Made by a program: the position numbers and the translations under genes. From CALFCE01 sp964411665 (lineage in GTDB: Bacteria > Pseudomonadota > Gammaproteobacteria > Granulosicoccales > Granulosicoccaceae), in contig CAYPMR010000002.1 of NCBI GenBank assembly GCA_964411665.1, forward strand, positions 62,001 through 126,000: a stretch of 64,000 nt of DNA. Reading direction: 5' to 3'. Below, piece after piece: positions 15,973-24,935 of the stretch (position 1 is its first letter; the number at the start of each line of letters is the position of its first letter). The notes under the pieces were generated by a model. The model was given only the letters and a program-made list of their open reading frames with translations, was not told the origin of the DNA and did no database searches.

Positions 15973-17235
15973 ATGGATAAATTTCTGATTCGCGGTAATG
16001 GCCCCCTCGAAGGTAGCGTCAGAATTTCAGGTGCCAAAAATGCTGTGCTGCCCATCCTTTCAGCAACCCTGTTGGGTAATAGTTCGTCGGTAATCAGCAA
16101 TGTACCTCACCTCAATGATGTGACGACCACTATGACGCTGCTTGGGCGTCTGGGTTGCCAGTTAACCATGGGCGACAACATGCAGGTGGAGGTTGATCCG
16201 ACAACGATCAATGATTACACCGCTGATTATGAGTTGGTCAGAACAATGCGTGCCTCGATACTGGTACTGGGACCGCTGGTTGCGCGATACGGGCGAGCCC
16301 AAGTGTCTTTGCCTGGTGGCTGTGCGATTGGTGCTCGACCGGTTAATCTGCATATCGAGGGATTACAGAAGCTCGGAGCCGACATTCGCATAGAAGATGG
16401 CTACATCAGGGCTAAAGCTGGAAGACTCAGAGGGGCTCGGCTTGCACCCGATACAGTGACGGTTACGGGAACTGAAAACTTATTGATGGCAGCGACCCTG
16501 GCACGTGGTGAATCTGTCATCGAGAACGCTGCCAGAGAACCTGAAGTTGTTGATCTGGCCAATTACCTTATTAGTATGGGCGCGCAAATAAGTGGTGCGG
16601 GTACTGGCACGATACATGTGCAGGGCGTTGATGAGTTGCAGGGATCGCATCACCATGTAGTCGCTGACAGAATCGAGACAGGTACTTTTCTGGTTGCAGC
16701 AGCAGCGACTCGCGGTAAGGTCAGAGTGCTTGATACGGTGCCTGGTAATCTGTCCAATGTACTCGATAAGTTGCGTGAGACAGGGGCCTCTGTCGCTATT
16801 GGTGATAATTGGATAGAGCTGGATATGAAGGGCAATCGCCCCGAAGCGGTTAACATTACAACTGCTCCCTATCCCGATTTTCCAACAGATATGCAGGCGC
16901 AGTTTTGCGTGCTGAATTCTGTAGCCGAGGGTGCATCGCGTGTTGTCGAAACTGTATTCGAAAATCGTTTCATGCATATCAGCGAATTGATGCGCATGGG
17001 TGCATCGATGAATATCGATGGCAACACTGTGACGGTAAACGGTGTGGAGCAACTCAAAGGTGCGCCGGTCATGGCAACTGATTTACGTGCTTCAGCCAGC
17101 CTTATTGTCGCGGCCTTGGTAGCTGAGGGTGTGACAACAGTTCGCCGTGTTTATCACATTGACAGAGGCTACGAGCGCATAGAGGAGAAATTCAGACAAT
17201 TGGGAGCGCACATTCAGAGAGAGCCTGATAGTTGA
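15973..17235 (+). CDS. murA: UDP-N-acetylglucosamine 1-carboxyvinyltransferase
   Basis: First committed step of peptidoglycan synthesis: transfers enolpyruvate from PEP to UDP-GlcNAc in the cytoplasm. The 420-residue EPSP-synthase-like fold starts MDKFLIRGNGPLEGSVRISGAKNAVLPIL. The catalytic cysteine is Cys117 in PGGCAIGARPVNLHI, so the fosfomycin target residue is present. The C-terminal DLRASASLIVAALVAEG is conserved. mla-murA order is the normal gammaproteobacterial one. Confidence 0.97.
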   Translation: MDKFLIRGNGPLEGSVRISGAKNAVLPILSATLLGNSSSVISNVPHLNDVTTTMTLLGRLGCQLTMGDNMQVEVDPTTINDYTADYELVRTMRASILVLGPLVARYGRAQVSLPGGCAIGARPVNLHIEGLQKLGADIRIEDGYIRAKAGRLRGARLAPDTVTVTGTENLLMAATLARGESVIENAAREPEVVDLANYLISMGAQISGAGTGTIHVQGVDELQGSHHHVVADRIETGTFLVAAAATRGKVRVLDTVPGNLSNVLDKLRETGASVAIGDNWIELDMKGNRPEAVNITTAPYPDFPTDMQAQFCVLNSVAEGASRVVETVFENRFMHISELMRMGASMNIDGNTVTVNGVEQLKGAPVMATDLRASASLIVAALVAEGVTTVRRVYHIDRGYERIEEKFRQLGAHIQREPDS

Positions 17236-17295
17236 GTTGTCACCGATGCGCTCAGTATTCTTCCATTAACGCCTCTGAGAAATACAGTTTGAACT

Positions 17296-18360
17296 ATGAA
17301 GCCTGAAACCGACGACCTGCGCATTACCAGTACCAAGCAACTGATTTCGCCTGACAAGTTGATCTCCGAGGTACCTGTCTCTGGCGTTGCTGCGCAAACT
17401 GTTGAGACTGCACGGCGTGAAATCCCGCGTATTCTGCAAGGACTTGATGACAGGGTTATTGTAGTCGTTGGGCCTTGCTCGATCCACGATCCGGAAGCTG
17501 CGCGAGACTATGCACGTGAGTTACATGAGCTAGCTTTGGAACATAAGGACGATTTGCTGATTGTCATGCGGGTCTATTTTGAAAAACCGCGTACCACTAT
17601 TGGCTGGAAAGGTCTTATCAATGATCCGCATCTCGATAATAGTTTCCACATAAACGAAGGGCTTCTCACAGCTCGACAGTTGCTGGCAGACATAAACGAA
17701 TTGGGTTTACCGGCTGGCACTGAATATCTTGATCTGATCAGTCCACAATACATCGCTGATCTGGTGGGATGGGGTGCAATCGGTGCACGTACTACTGAAA
17801 GTCAGGGTCACCGCGAGCTGGCATCAGGGCTTTCCTGTCCTGTAGGTTTTAAAAATGGTACTGCCGGTAGTGTTCAAATTGCGGTTGATGCCATAGGAGC
17901 TGCTTGTCATTCACACCATTTTCTATCGGTCACGAAGGACGGTGCCTCGGCGATATTTCAAACCAGTGGTAACAAGGATTGTCATCTGATTTTGCGTGGC
18001 GGTAAATCCAATACGAACCATGACGCTGCTAGTGTTGATGATGCCTGTGCCACCTTGCGAGAAGCAGGCTTGCCAGAGACTGTCATGATCGACTGTAGTC
18101 ACGCTAATTCAAGGAAACTGCATCAACGTCAGGTGTATGTGTGTGGTGATGTTTGCCAGCAATTGCGTGCAGGGGACAGACGAATCAGTGGTGTGATGAT
18201 TGAAAGTAATCTGCTCGAAGGCAATCAAAAACTCCAGCCCGGGGTTGCGCTAACACGTGGTCAGAGTATTACTGATGCCTGTCTGTCATTAGCAGATACC
18301 CGGCCGTTGTTATTTGAGCTTGCCAGTGCCGTGCGTGTTCGGCGTCAGTTCAGTCAGTAA
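17296..18360 (+). CDS. 3-deoxy-7-phosphoheptulonate (DAHP) synthase, class I
   Basis: Condenses PEP and erythrose-4-phosphate as the entry step of aromatic amino-acid synthesis. The 354-residue class I alpha (AroF/G/H) enzyme shows VVGPCSIHDPEAARDYA, MRVYFEKPRTTIGWKGLINDP, GARTTESQGHRELASGL and IDCSHANSRK. Which amino acid inhibits it cannot be read reliably, so no isozyme symbol is given. It follows murA by 60 bases, a linkage not usual for the family, and may be in the same transcript. Confidence 0.94.
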   Translation: MKPETDDLRITSTKQLISPDKLISEVPVSGVAAQTVETARREIPRILQGLDDRVIVVVGPCSIHDPEAARDYARELHELALEHKDDLLIVMRVYFEKPRTTIGWKGLINDPHLDNSFHINEGLLTARQLLADINELGLPAGTEYLDLISPQYIADLVGWGAIGARTTESQGHRELASGLSCPVGFKNGTAGSVQIAVDAIGAACHSHHFLSVTKDGASAIFQTSGNKDCHLILRGGKSNTNHDAASVDDACATLREAGLPETVMIDCSHANSRKLHQRQVYVCGDVCQQLRAGDRRISGVMIESNLLEGNQKLQPGVALTRGQSITDACLSLADTRPLLFELASAVRVRRQFSQ

Positions 18361-18397
18361 ACCTTAAGGACACCTTGATCCTTGCTGACTGGAATCA

Positions 18398-18417
18398 GCA
18401 GGGAAATCCTGCATTTT
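18398..18417 (+). terminator. Possible terminator after the DAHP synthase gene
   Basis: GCAGG-GAAAT-CCTGC followed by ATTTT forms a short G/C-rich hairpin with a four-T tail, 38 bases after the stop. Confidence 0.45.
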
Positions 18418-18547
18418 ACGCTTGCGTAAACCAAAGCAGCAGCATTGTACCTGCAGGTATTGCCAAACCATTGAAAATCGGTTTCGACCGTCAAGTAAAC
18501 ACTCCACACGCCGAAAAGATCTGTAGTTAGCGCTTGGAGTGTCCTTC

Positions 18548-19162
18548 ATGGCACGTTCTTCAGATTCGTTTTTTTTGCTCGCTGTCTTTAAAGACAAAAC
18601 CTTCCAAATGCGGCAGGTCAGGCGCGTAGCTTTGCTGTCGGCGTTGTTTGTCATTCAAAGTACGATAGTGCTTGGGTTTTTATACCACTACATGCTCGGC
18701 GAAATCGTCGCCGGTACCTCGCCGATGTTATTCGCCTCCGACGAAATGGCCAGAATGAACGAGCAGATTCCTGGCCTTACCAGTGTCTTGGGTCGCTGGA
18801 TTATTGTCATGTTGATTATTAATCTGATCCTGACAGCTCTGGTGGGGTACTACATCACTCGTAAGCTTGGTGCTCCATTGCTGGCCATGAAGCGTGTGCT
18901 CACAGAAATGGGTGACGGTAAGCTTGATGTGAGATTACGTGAAGGCGATTCGGACGAATTCAGTGATATTTCGGATGCTCTGAATTCCGCGATAGCTACA
19001 ATGCAGGACAAGATCGGGGACGCCCAGCGCGAGGTATCGGTTGTTGATAAACGCGATGACCAACCGTTGACCGATGACAAAAAAATTCGCCAGGCTTTAA
19101 GCAATTGCCGTGTCGCTTTGCAATACTTTGAAACGGGTAAGAATGGTGAAGCAGCAGGTTAA
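18548..19162 (+). CDS. HAMP-domain inner-membrane protein, no output domain
   Basis: The protein has 204 residues from the ATG at 18548, which has a GGAG site eight bases upstream. Two membrane segments (about 24-48 and about 78-101) bracket a short periplasmic loop of roughly 30 residues. A HAMP domain follows (KLGAPLLAMKRVLTEMGDGKLDVRLREGDSDEFSDI, about 106-150), then a short coiled coil. There is no kinase, methyl-accepting or cyclase domain, so output must be through partners. Its 3' end overlaps the start of the metzincin gene by 20 bases, so the two are translationally linked. I do not know a function for this family. Confidence 0.8.
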   Translation: MARSSDSFFLLAVFKDKTFQMRQVRRVALLSALFVIQSTIVLGFLYHYMLGEIVAGTSPMLFASDEMARMNEQIPGLTSVLGRWIIVMLIINLILTALVGYYITRKLGAPLLAMKRVLTEMGDGKLDVRLREGDSDEFSDISDALNSAIATMQDKIGDAQREVSVVDKRDDQPLTDDKKIRQALSNCRVALQYFETGKNGEAAG

Positions 19163-21545
19163 TTCGGTTAGTACTCTTGTGAAAAAGCGAATGTGCTGTT
19201 TGCGAATACTTGGACTTGCGCTGGCGGTAAGTTGCCAGCTAGTGTTGACAGTGGCAGTTGCCAGTGGTCTGAGCGAAACTTTGGCTCAGTCGCAACATGA
19301 GCCCATTCAGTCAGCGAGGCTGGCTGAGACATCGGGAGATGTTGTAGCTGCAGTTGAACACTACAAACGCTTTTTAGTACTGAATTCTGATTCGCCTTTG
19401 AAAAGTCGAATCATGACCAGAATGTCTGTATTGCAGGAAGCACAACGTTTTGGCGTGGATGAGGCGTTGAATCTTTATCTTCAGGCACTCGATGCACGCG
19501 AAGCACGCGACGTTGAGTTGGCAAGTGTTGTTCTCAAAAAACTGCAACAACAATACCCTTCAAGCTATCTTAACGATGATGCTTTGTATCTACGTGGTTA
19601 TATAGCCATGATGGATGCTTATCAATACGAAAAAGCCGCTGATCTTTTCGGGAAATTGCGCCTGAATTATCCCGATAGTAGCTACATGGATACTGTGCTT
19701 TACAGTGAGGCCATAAGTCTGGAGCAACTCGGTAAAACCGAGAGTGCGAATTTGCGATTTGAAGAGCTACGTGAACGTCATACAGAGTTTTCACTGTCTA
19801 TTTTCGGTGTTCATTGGCCAAAGTCAACTTATCTGTCACGTTATTGGTACGACCGGGCTGACAAGCGTTTGAATATGGTTAACGAACGTAAACAGACAGC
19901 GGCGAAATTGGTTTCGCGTTCAACTCCTGAAAATTCCATTGATGCTGTAGATCACGATTTGCGTGTTGAGGTAGCCGTTGAAGGAAGACGAATACCATTG
20001 CTATTGACTGCTAGCACCCTGGCTCGTGATGCACATTTTGATAGTGAAGCAGAGCTAACACTTGCGCTCAGTGATGCGAGGTATTACTCAGGTCAGGTGG
20101 AGGGTGATCCGCAGTCCTGGGTGCGTGTGATGATACGCGGACGTGAGATCAAAGGTGTAGTGGAAACTGCTGGAGAGCGCATCAATCTTGAGCCTGCGTC
20201 TATGGTGGGCACGCTTGAATATTACAGACCCGATAAGGGCAAGCCGGGGAGTATTGAAGAGCTGCGTTTGCAGGATTACGTTATGCATCCGCCTCCGGAT
20301 CCTAATGCCCGCCTCGATGAGGCTTTGCAAATTCGCAAAGCGCAACTGGATAAAGAGGCGGAACCTGCGCTTGGCGCTGCAACCGCTGGAGGTGTGAGTC
20401 GACTGGTGCGTATGAGCGTGTTCGTGGACAGCCAGTACAATGCCTACTACGGTGGCGATGGTTTGCTACAAGCCATGTCAGCTCTTAATGTTGCAGATGG
20501 TATCTATCGCAAGAACTTTGGACTGGCTATTGAAGTCGGCAGTGCGACGGTATTTACAGATCGACAGACTGATCCGATGAACCTCGGTGCCGTGACGCTG
20601 GAGAAGACGCTGCGTACGTTTCGAGACTTTCACTTGAATACCCGTGACCAGGCTGATGACATTGCGCTGTCATATCTGTTCAGTGGTAACAATAATGTAG
20701 ACGAAGCAATTGGCCTGGCATGGATTGGTGCTATCTGTAGAAGCGACGGGTTCGATGTAGGTGTGACAACGCCCAGCAGCTATGCAGACTTGCTTGTAAC
20801 ACATGAACTGGGACACTCACTTGGCGCTCAGCACGATAGCGATACATCTTGCAGCAGCAAACGCAATTTGCTGATGTGGCCGCGTATTTCCGGCTCAACA
20901 ACACAGAGTTTTTCGGATTGCAGCCACAGCAGTGTATCCCAGGGAATTTCCAAATCCTGTTTACTGAACACAATAGATGTTTCCCTTGATGTACAGCATT
21001 CCAGTGACAGTAGTGTCGTGGCGTCTTTAACAAATAACGATGTGACGGGTGTGGCGCACAGGGTCAATCTTGTTATAGAAGCAACAGCCGTCGATTTGAA
21101 TGCGTTGCCGGCAGGCTGTGTAGAGAATTCATCCGCCGAACTTATGTGTTCGGTTGACCGCTTGTCACCGGGTGAGACTGTTGAATTCAACTTTACGTTC
21201 GGCGCTCAGAGTTCACCTGATAGTAGCTTCATAGCCTGGATAGAACCGGGTGACTACTATGACGTTGTTGCATTAAACGATCAGGCCACACTCAGACTCA
21301 ATGTAGATGGTGTTGCCGCGGCGGATGACGTTTTTACTGCTGCATCAATGCCTGAGGACAGTCGCGATTTGACGATTGCCGGCAATCTTGTGTCAACCGC
21401 AAATGACTCTGATGCGACGGCTCCTCTGCCTGGTACAGAAGGTGGTGCTGGTAGCGTCGATTGGTGGTTGCTTGCAAGTGGCTTGATTTCAGGCTTCTGG
21501 GGGCGAGCGGCTTTCGGTGGCGTTGCAGCTAGTACCAATTACTAG
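19143..21545 (+). CDS. Secreted metzincin (reprolysin-like) zymogen with TPR-like repeats
   Basis: The protein has about 800 residues. A signal peptide/anchor (about 17-37) is followed by TPR-like helices (about 50-235, including EHYKRFLVLNSDSP and YEKAADLFGKLRLNYPDS). A region like the ADAM/M12B propeptide follows (about 270-350, YYSGQVEGDPQSWVRVMIRG). The zinc-protease domain (about 420-615) has HELGHSLGAQHD with the first zinc His near 554, and a Met-turn LLMWPRISG. A DUF11-like beta domain comes next. The C-terminal GGAGSVDWWLLASGLISGF-type segment resembles a GlyGly-CTERM sorting signal. No cysteine-switch Cys is seen in the pro-region. Alternative starts are GTG 19110 and ATG 19191. Confidence 0.85.
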   Translation: MVKQQVNSVSTLVKKRMCCLRILGLALAVSCQLVLTVAVASGLSETLAQSQHEPIQSARLAETSGDVVAAVEHYKRFLVLNSDSPLKSRIMTRMSVLQEAQRFGVDEALNLYLQALDAREARDVELASVVLKKLQQQYPSSYLNDDALYLRGYIAMMDAYQYEKAADLFGKLRLNYPDSSYMDTVLYSEAISLEQLGKTESANLRFEELRERHTEFSLSIFGVHWPKSTYLSRYWYDRADKRLNMVNERKQTAAKLVSRSTPENSIDAVDHDLRVEVAVEGRRIPLLLTASTLARDAHFDSEAELTLALSDARYYSGQVEGDPQSWVRVMIRGREIKGVVETAGERINLEPASMVGTLEYYRPDKGKPGSIEELRLQDYVMHPPPDPNARLDEALQIRKAQLDKEAEPALGAATAGGVSRLVRMSVFVDSQYNAYYGGDGLLQAMSALNVADGIYRKNFGLAIEVGSATVFTDRQTDPMNLGAVTLEKTLRTFRDFHLNTRDQADDIALSYLFSGNNNVDEAIGLAWIGAICRSDGFDVGVTTPSSYADLLVTHELGHSLGAQHDSDTSCSSKRNLLMWPRISGSTTQSFSDCSHSSVSQGISKSCLLNTIDVSLDVQHSSDSSVVASLTNNDVTGVAHRVNLVIEATAVDLNALPAGCVENSSAELMCSVDRLSPGETVEFNFTFGAQSSPDSSFIAWIEPGDYYDVVALNDQATLRLNVDGVAAADDVFTAASMPEDSRDLTIAGNLVSTANDSDATAPLPGTEGGAGSVDWWLLASGLISGFWGRAAFGGVAASTNY

Positions 21546-21580
21546 TACATATACTGCACTAGCACTAGCACCTGTTAGGT

Positions 21581-22273
21581 CTACTGACAGGCGTACAAAG
21601 CGGGTTGTGGTAGCTCGCGTACTCGTTGCCCATCTGCCTGGGGCCCATCTATTAATCTTCTGAAATCCACCTGTGCCAGATGCCCATAATAGGTATAGCA
21701 ATCACCGATTTCCGTTTGTCCGAAAAAATTTGGAATGTGGATAGCACTCTCGATATCCGGCCAGTAATCGGCAGTCAATACATATTTGTTCGGGTGGTCG
21801 AGTTCATCGAATTCATACAGTAGCTCGGGTGTGCATAAATCCTTGTCTGTCATTGCAAGGGTAAGGTTATGCTTGTTAAGACGCTGTTTTCGTCTTTCCC
21901 ACTTGTCTCTGGCTTCTGTTTCACTGTGGTAGTGCATGAAATGCACTTCAATATCATCAAGGGTGGCAATCGGGTAATGATGCTTGTACCCATCGCGGAT
22001 TTTTTCACCTTCTCTATATCGGGATTTCGGGCAGAAATTCAGCGGTAGCGACAGGTAATAATCCAGATTACGCACAAATTTTAAATAGCACGGTGCGAAC
22101 AAAAACAGATTTGCGGTTGGTGTGTTGTAGGGCAGGTTCAGGAAGCGATAAGGTAATGTTCCTGTGCAGTTACTGGCAATTACACTGAAGTCGCGTGATT
22201 GGATGCTGCAGATATTTGCAACAACCTTCATCCTGCTAACTTTCTCGTGAATTCGGGCGCTTAGGCTTAGCAT
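21581..22273 (-). CDS. DUF1919 family protein
   Basis: The protein has 230 residues and is likely cytoplasmic. It matches the DUF1919 pattern found beside capsule or exopolysaccharide genes in other bacteria: FSVIASNCTGTLPYRFLNLPYNTPTANLFLFAPCY, then PIATLDDIEVHFMHYHSETEARDKWERRKQRLN, then LLYEFDELDHPNKYVLTADY. No sugar gene cluster is next to it here. It is convergent with the metzincin gene, 35 bases apart, and upstream it runs away from the degS-like gene end. The start is ATG 22273, though MKVVAN 14 codons on is possible. Biochemical function is unknown. Confidence 0.82.
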   Translation of the reverse strand: MLSLSARIHEKVSRMKVVANICSIQSRDFSVIASNCTGTLPYRFLNLPYNTPTANLFLFAPCYLKFVRNLDYYLSLPLNFCPKSRYREGEKIRDGYKHHYPIATLDDIEVHFMHYHSETEARDKWERRKQRLNKHNLTLAMTDKDLCTPELLYEFDELDHPNKYVLTADYWPDIESAIHIPNFFGQTEIGDCYTYYGHLAQVDFRRLIDGPQADGQRVRELPQPALYACQ

Positions 22274-22413
22274 CGAGTCACCGATTTACAATTCCCTGCG
22301 AGGTTGGGGTAACAAGTTCGGTAAACAGGCGAGAAGATGTCTGATTACTTAACAACATCAGTTCCGCGCACACAATGAGTATAGTTGATAAAAATAGCCT
22401 TACAGTCTGTCAA

Positions 22414-23559
22414 CTATTGCAGCTGTTCTCGCTGCACACTGACTTGCGCTGGCCGCTCTCCCAGTACCACATCAATCAGGAAATCCTGACGATTACGCTG
22501 CAAGCCTATCTTGACAGTCTGGTTTGGGCTGGCACCAGCTATATCGGTGAGTAAATTGCCAGCGCGGTGAACATCGCGATCATCCACTGATACGATCATG
22601 TCGCCTACGCGTATGCCTGCCATGTGAGCCGGACCATTCTCGCTGACACCGACGACCACCGCACCGCTTGTAGAAGAGCCAAAATATTGTGGATGATCGA
22701 TCAAATCGTCGACCGCGATTCCTAGCCAGCCACGTATGACTCTTCCATCGTTAAGGAGTTGAGGCACAATCCAGTTAACCACATCTGCCGGGATGGAAAA
22801 GCCGATCCCCTGCGCACCATTTTGTCTGGAGAACACGGCAGTATTAATGCCCAGCAATTTGCCCGATGGACTGATCAACGCACCGCCTGAATTGCCCGGA
22901 TTGATGGCAGCATCAATCTGCACGAAGTTCTGTAGAGCACTGACGCCGGCCAGGCGGCGTCTTACGGCGCTGACGATTCCCAATGTGACAGTCTGACCAA
23001 CGCCATAGGGATTTCCGATAGCAAGCACCAAATCGCCTACTTTCATACTGCCCGTCTGGGCCAGTTCCAGTGTCGGTAGCGCAATATCGGTCTCAACTTT
23101 GATCAAAGCGAGATCGGTTTCGAGATCTCGACCTATAACAGCAGCTTTCACCACCTGGCCGCTGGCAAATGCAATGAATATGCTCTCAGCCTTCTCGATC
23201 AGATGATTACTGGTCACAATCAGCCCGGTCGAATCGATAATGACTCCTGAACCCTGGTTGGTCTGCAGGCTGGAGCGACGTTGATTGCTGGTCTGGGTGG
23301 ATTCGTTACTGCCCTTGCCTTGTGGGGTTTGTACGGTGTATACGCTGACTACCGACGGTGAGGCGATCGCTATTCCAGATGCGAACGATAATGACAAATT
23401 TTCGGCGGATGGATTGGGCGAGTTGAGAGCAACTGGCGCATCTGCCCCCCTTGGAAATACCTGCGATATTCTGTTTTGAAACTGACCGCGGTTGCTCACG
23501 ACGACCGCAAATAGTACGCCGGCGAGGCAACACAGAGCGAAATAAAGGGCTCGATTCAT
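22414..23559 (-). CDS. DegS/AlgW-type periplasmic serine protease
   Basis: Site-1 type HtrA protease, inner-membrane anchored by one N-terminal helix (about 5-22), 381 residues. The trypsin-like domain has the full triad: His119 in TSNHLIEKA, Asp149 in ETDLALIKV and Ser224 in INPGNSGGALIS. One PDZ domain follows (about 275-365, RGWLGIAVDD...MIVSVDDRDVHRAGNLL). DegS/AlgW proteins cut anti-sigma factor RseA/MucA when they bind misfolded porin tails. In pseudomonads algW also neighbours petABC. A Ser/Thr/Gln-rich linker (about 80-103) sits just before the catalytic domain. Confidence 0.9.
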   Translation of the reverse strand: MNRALYFALCCLAGVLFAVVVSNRGQFQNRISQVFPRGADAPVALNSPNPSAENLSLSFASGIAIASPSVVSVYTVQTPQGKGSNESTQTSNQRRSSLQTNQGSGVIIDSTGLIVTSNHLIEKAESIFIAFASGQVVKAAVIGRDLETDLALIKVETDIALPTLELAQTGSMKVGDLVLAIGNPYGVGQTVTLGIVSAVRRRLAGVSALQNFVQIDAAINPGNSGGALISPSGKLLGINTAVFSRQNGAQGIGFSIPADVVNWIVPQLLNDGRVIRGWLGIAVDDLIDHPQYFGSSTSGAVVVGVSENGPAHMAGIRVGDMIVSVDDRDVHRAGNLLTDIAGASPNQTVKIGLQRNRQDFLIDVVLGERPAQVSVQREQLQ

Positions 23560-24179
23560 TGTTGTCAGGCTGCTTTGTCTGTTCTTATGCGTATTGGAGC
23601 GTTGTCACTGACCGTTAGTCCCGGATACGAAAACAAAGCCGTTTCGGGCAGAGCCAGTGATGCCGATACTGATTGAAGTAGCTACTGTTTGCACTATAAC
23701 AATTGGAGCCCCAAGTTGACGACCGTGAGTGTGGTTATTCTATGCACTGCGGCGAATTGTGATAGCTCTGGTGCAGGCGAGTTGCGCAAGCGGATATTTC
23801 CTCGCCTTAAAACCCTGTGTCCTTGACGGTTTGACATCGCATAATACCGGCGTCTGTGTGATAGAATTTCGCGGCTTGAGATGAGCGATTAATCTGGGCT
23901 CCGGACTGGCAGGGCTAGTCCTGTATTGAGTCTGCAATGGCAGGTAGATAACCCGGGACAGCTAAAAAGCGTTGTCCGGGTAAACAGTTTTTTACTGGAC
24001 GGTGGATGACAAGAAACATAAACCGGACAGATTACGAAAAAAGAGGTCGCGCCGCTAACAATAACGGCGTCGCCCAGCAAGCTTTTCGCCGTGTTCCCGG
24101 CCAAAAAAGGGATCCAGGGCATCAGCAATGCAATGGGCAATGGGCAACGGCAAAATTTTGATTACATCTGGAGTTCAAC
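23560..24179. other. 620-base divergent region before petABC
   Basis: This region lies between the degS-like gene (leftward) and petA (rightward). I find no credible coding frame. TTGAC-type hexamers occur at 23716, 23823 and 23831, but none has a well-spaced -10. A strong hairpin lies at 23951-23981 within the probable petA leader. Confidence 0.5.
23951..23981 (+). other. Hairpin with trailing T tract in the petABC leader
   Basis: ACCCGGGACA pairs with TGTCCGGGT (nine pairs, one bulged G), and a T6 tract follows about eight bases later. It could act as an attenuator or as the terminator of a short transcript. It lies about 200 bases upstream of petA. Confidence 0.4.
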
Positions 24180-24935
24180 ATGGCTTCCAAGCGAGGCAGT
24201 AAATCCGGTTCTCCGCCGGGCAAGAAAAACAGGTCTGAAAAAGCATCAGAACCCATGCCAAGTGATGTCACCATAGACGCCACTCAGGATGTCTCTGCGG
24301 TGCAACGTGAGGCCAGGCAAAATGATTCTGCTATCAATTCTGACCAGGTCGATCCGCGCAGGCGGCGTATGCTTGTGACAGGTGCCAGTGTGGTCGGTGG
24401 GCTCGGTGCTGTTGCATTGGCAGCCCCTATGGTTGCATCGATGTCACCCAGTGAGCGTGCCAAAGCCGCGGGAGCGCCAGTCGAAGCAGATATCAGCAAA
24501 CTTGAGCCGGGGCGACGGCTGACAGTGGAATGGCGTGGCAAGCCAGTATGGATTGTTAATCGCACACCAGAAGCACTGGAAGGGCTGGAGAAAGTCTCCG
24601 GTCAGTTGTCAGATCCGGATAGTGAAGCGTCTCAACAGCCGGACTACGCTCAGAACACCACGCGCTCAATAAAGCCGGAACTTCTGGTCATGGTCGGCAT
24701 ATGCACTCACCTCGGTTGTTCACCCACTTATAGACCGGAGGTAGCTGCGGCAGATTTAGGTGCTGACTGGTTAGGCGGTTTCTTTTGCCCTTGTCACGGT
24801 TCAAAATTTGATTTTGCCGGACGCGTTTACGCAGGTGTGCCTGCACCAACGAATATGGAAATACCACCGCATCAATACATTAGCGATACGTTGATCAAGA
24901 TTGGTGTTGATCAGGAAGAAGGGGTGGCAGCGTGA
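24180..24935 (+). CDS. petA: Ubiquinol-cytochrome c reductase Rieske iron-sulfur subunit
   Basis: The [2Fe-2S] subunit of cytochrome bc1, periplasmic with one N-terminal anchor. Cluster ligands are in CTHLGCSPTY and CPCHGSKFDFAGRVYAGVPAP. The twin-arginine signal DPRRRRMLVTGASVVGGLG lies at about residues 59-77, far later than usual. The 251-residue protein has an extra hydrophilic N terminus of about 55 residues, rich in Ser, Lys, Asp and Gln. No Met lies between residue 26 and the RRRR, so at least half of this extension is real if the annotation is right. petB starts inside the stop codon (GTGA overlap). Confidence 0.95.
   Translation: MASKRGSKSGSPPGKKNRSEKASEPMPSDVTIDATQDVSAVQREARQNDSAINSDQVDPRRRRMLVTGASVVGGLGAVALAAPMVASMSPSERAKAAGAPVEADISKLEPGRRLTVEWRGKPVWIVNRTPEALEGLEKVSGQLSDPDSEASQQPDYAQNTTRSIKPELLVMVGICTHLGCSPTYRPEVAAADLGADWLGGFFCPCHGSKFDFAGRVYAGVPAPTNMEIPPHQYISDTLIKIGVDQEEGVAA

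Noticed and set aside
15690..15980. 96-codon frame between mlaB and murA, possible ibaG
   Set aside because: The translation does not resemble BolA-family proteins and overlaps both flanking genes.
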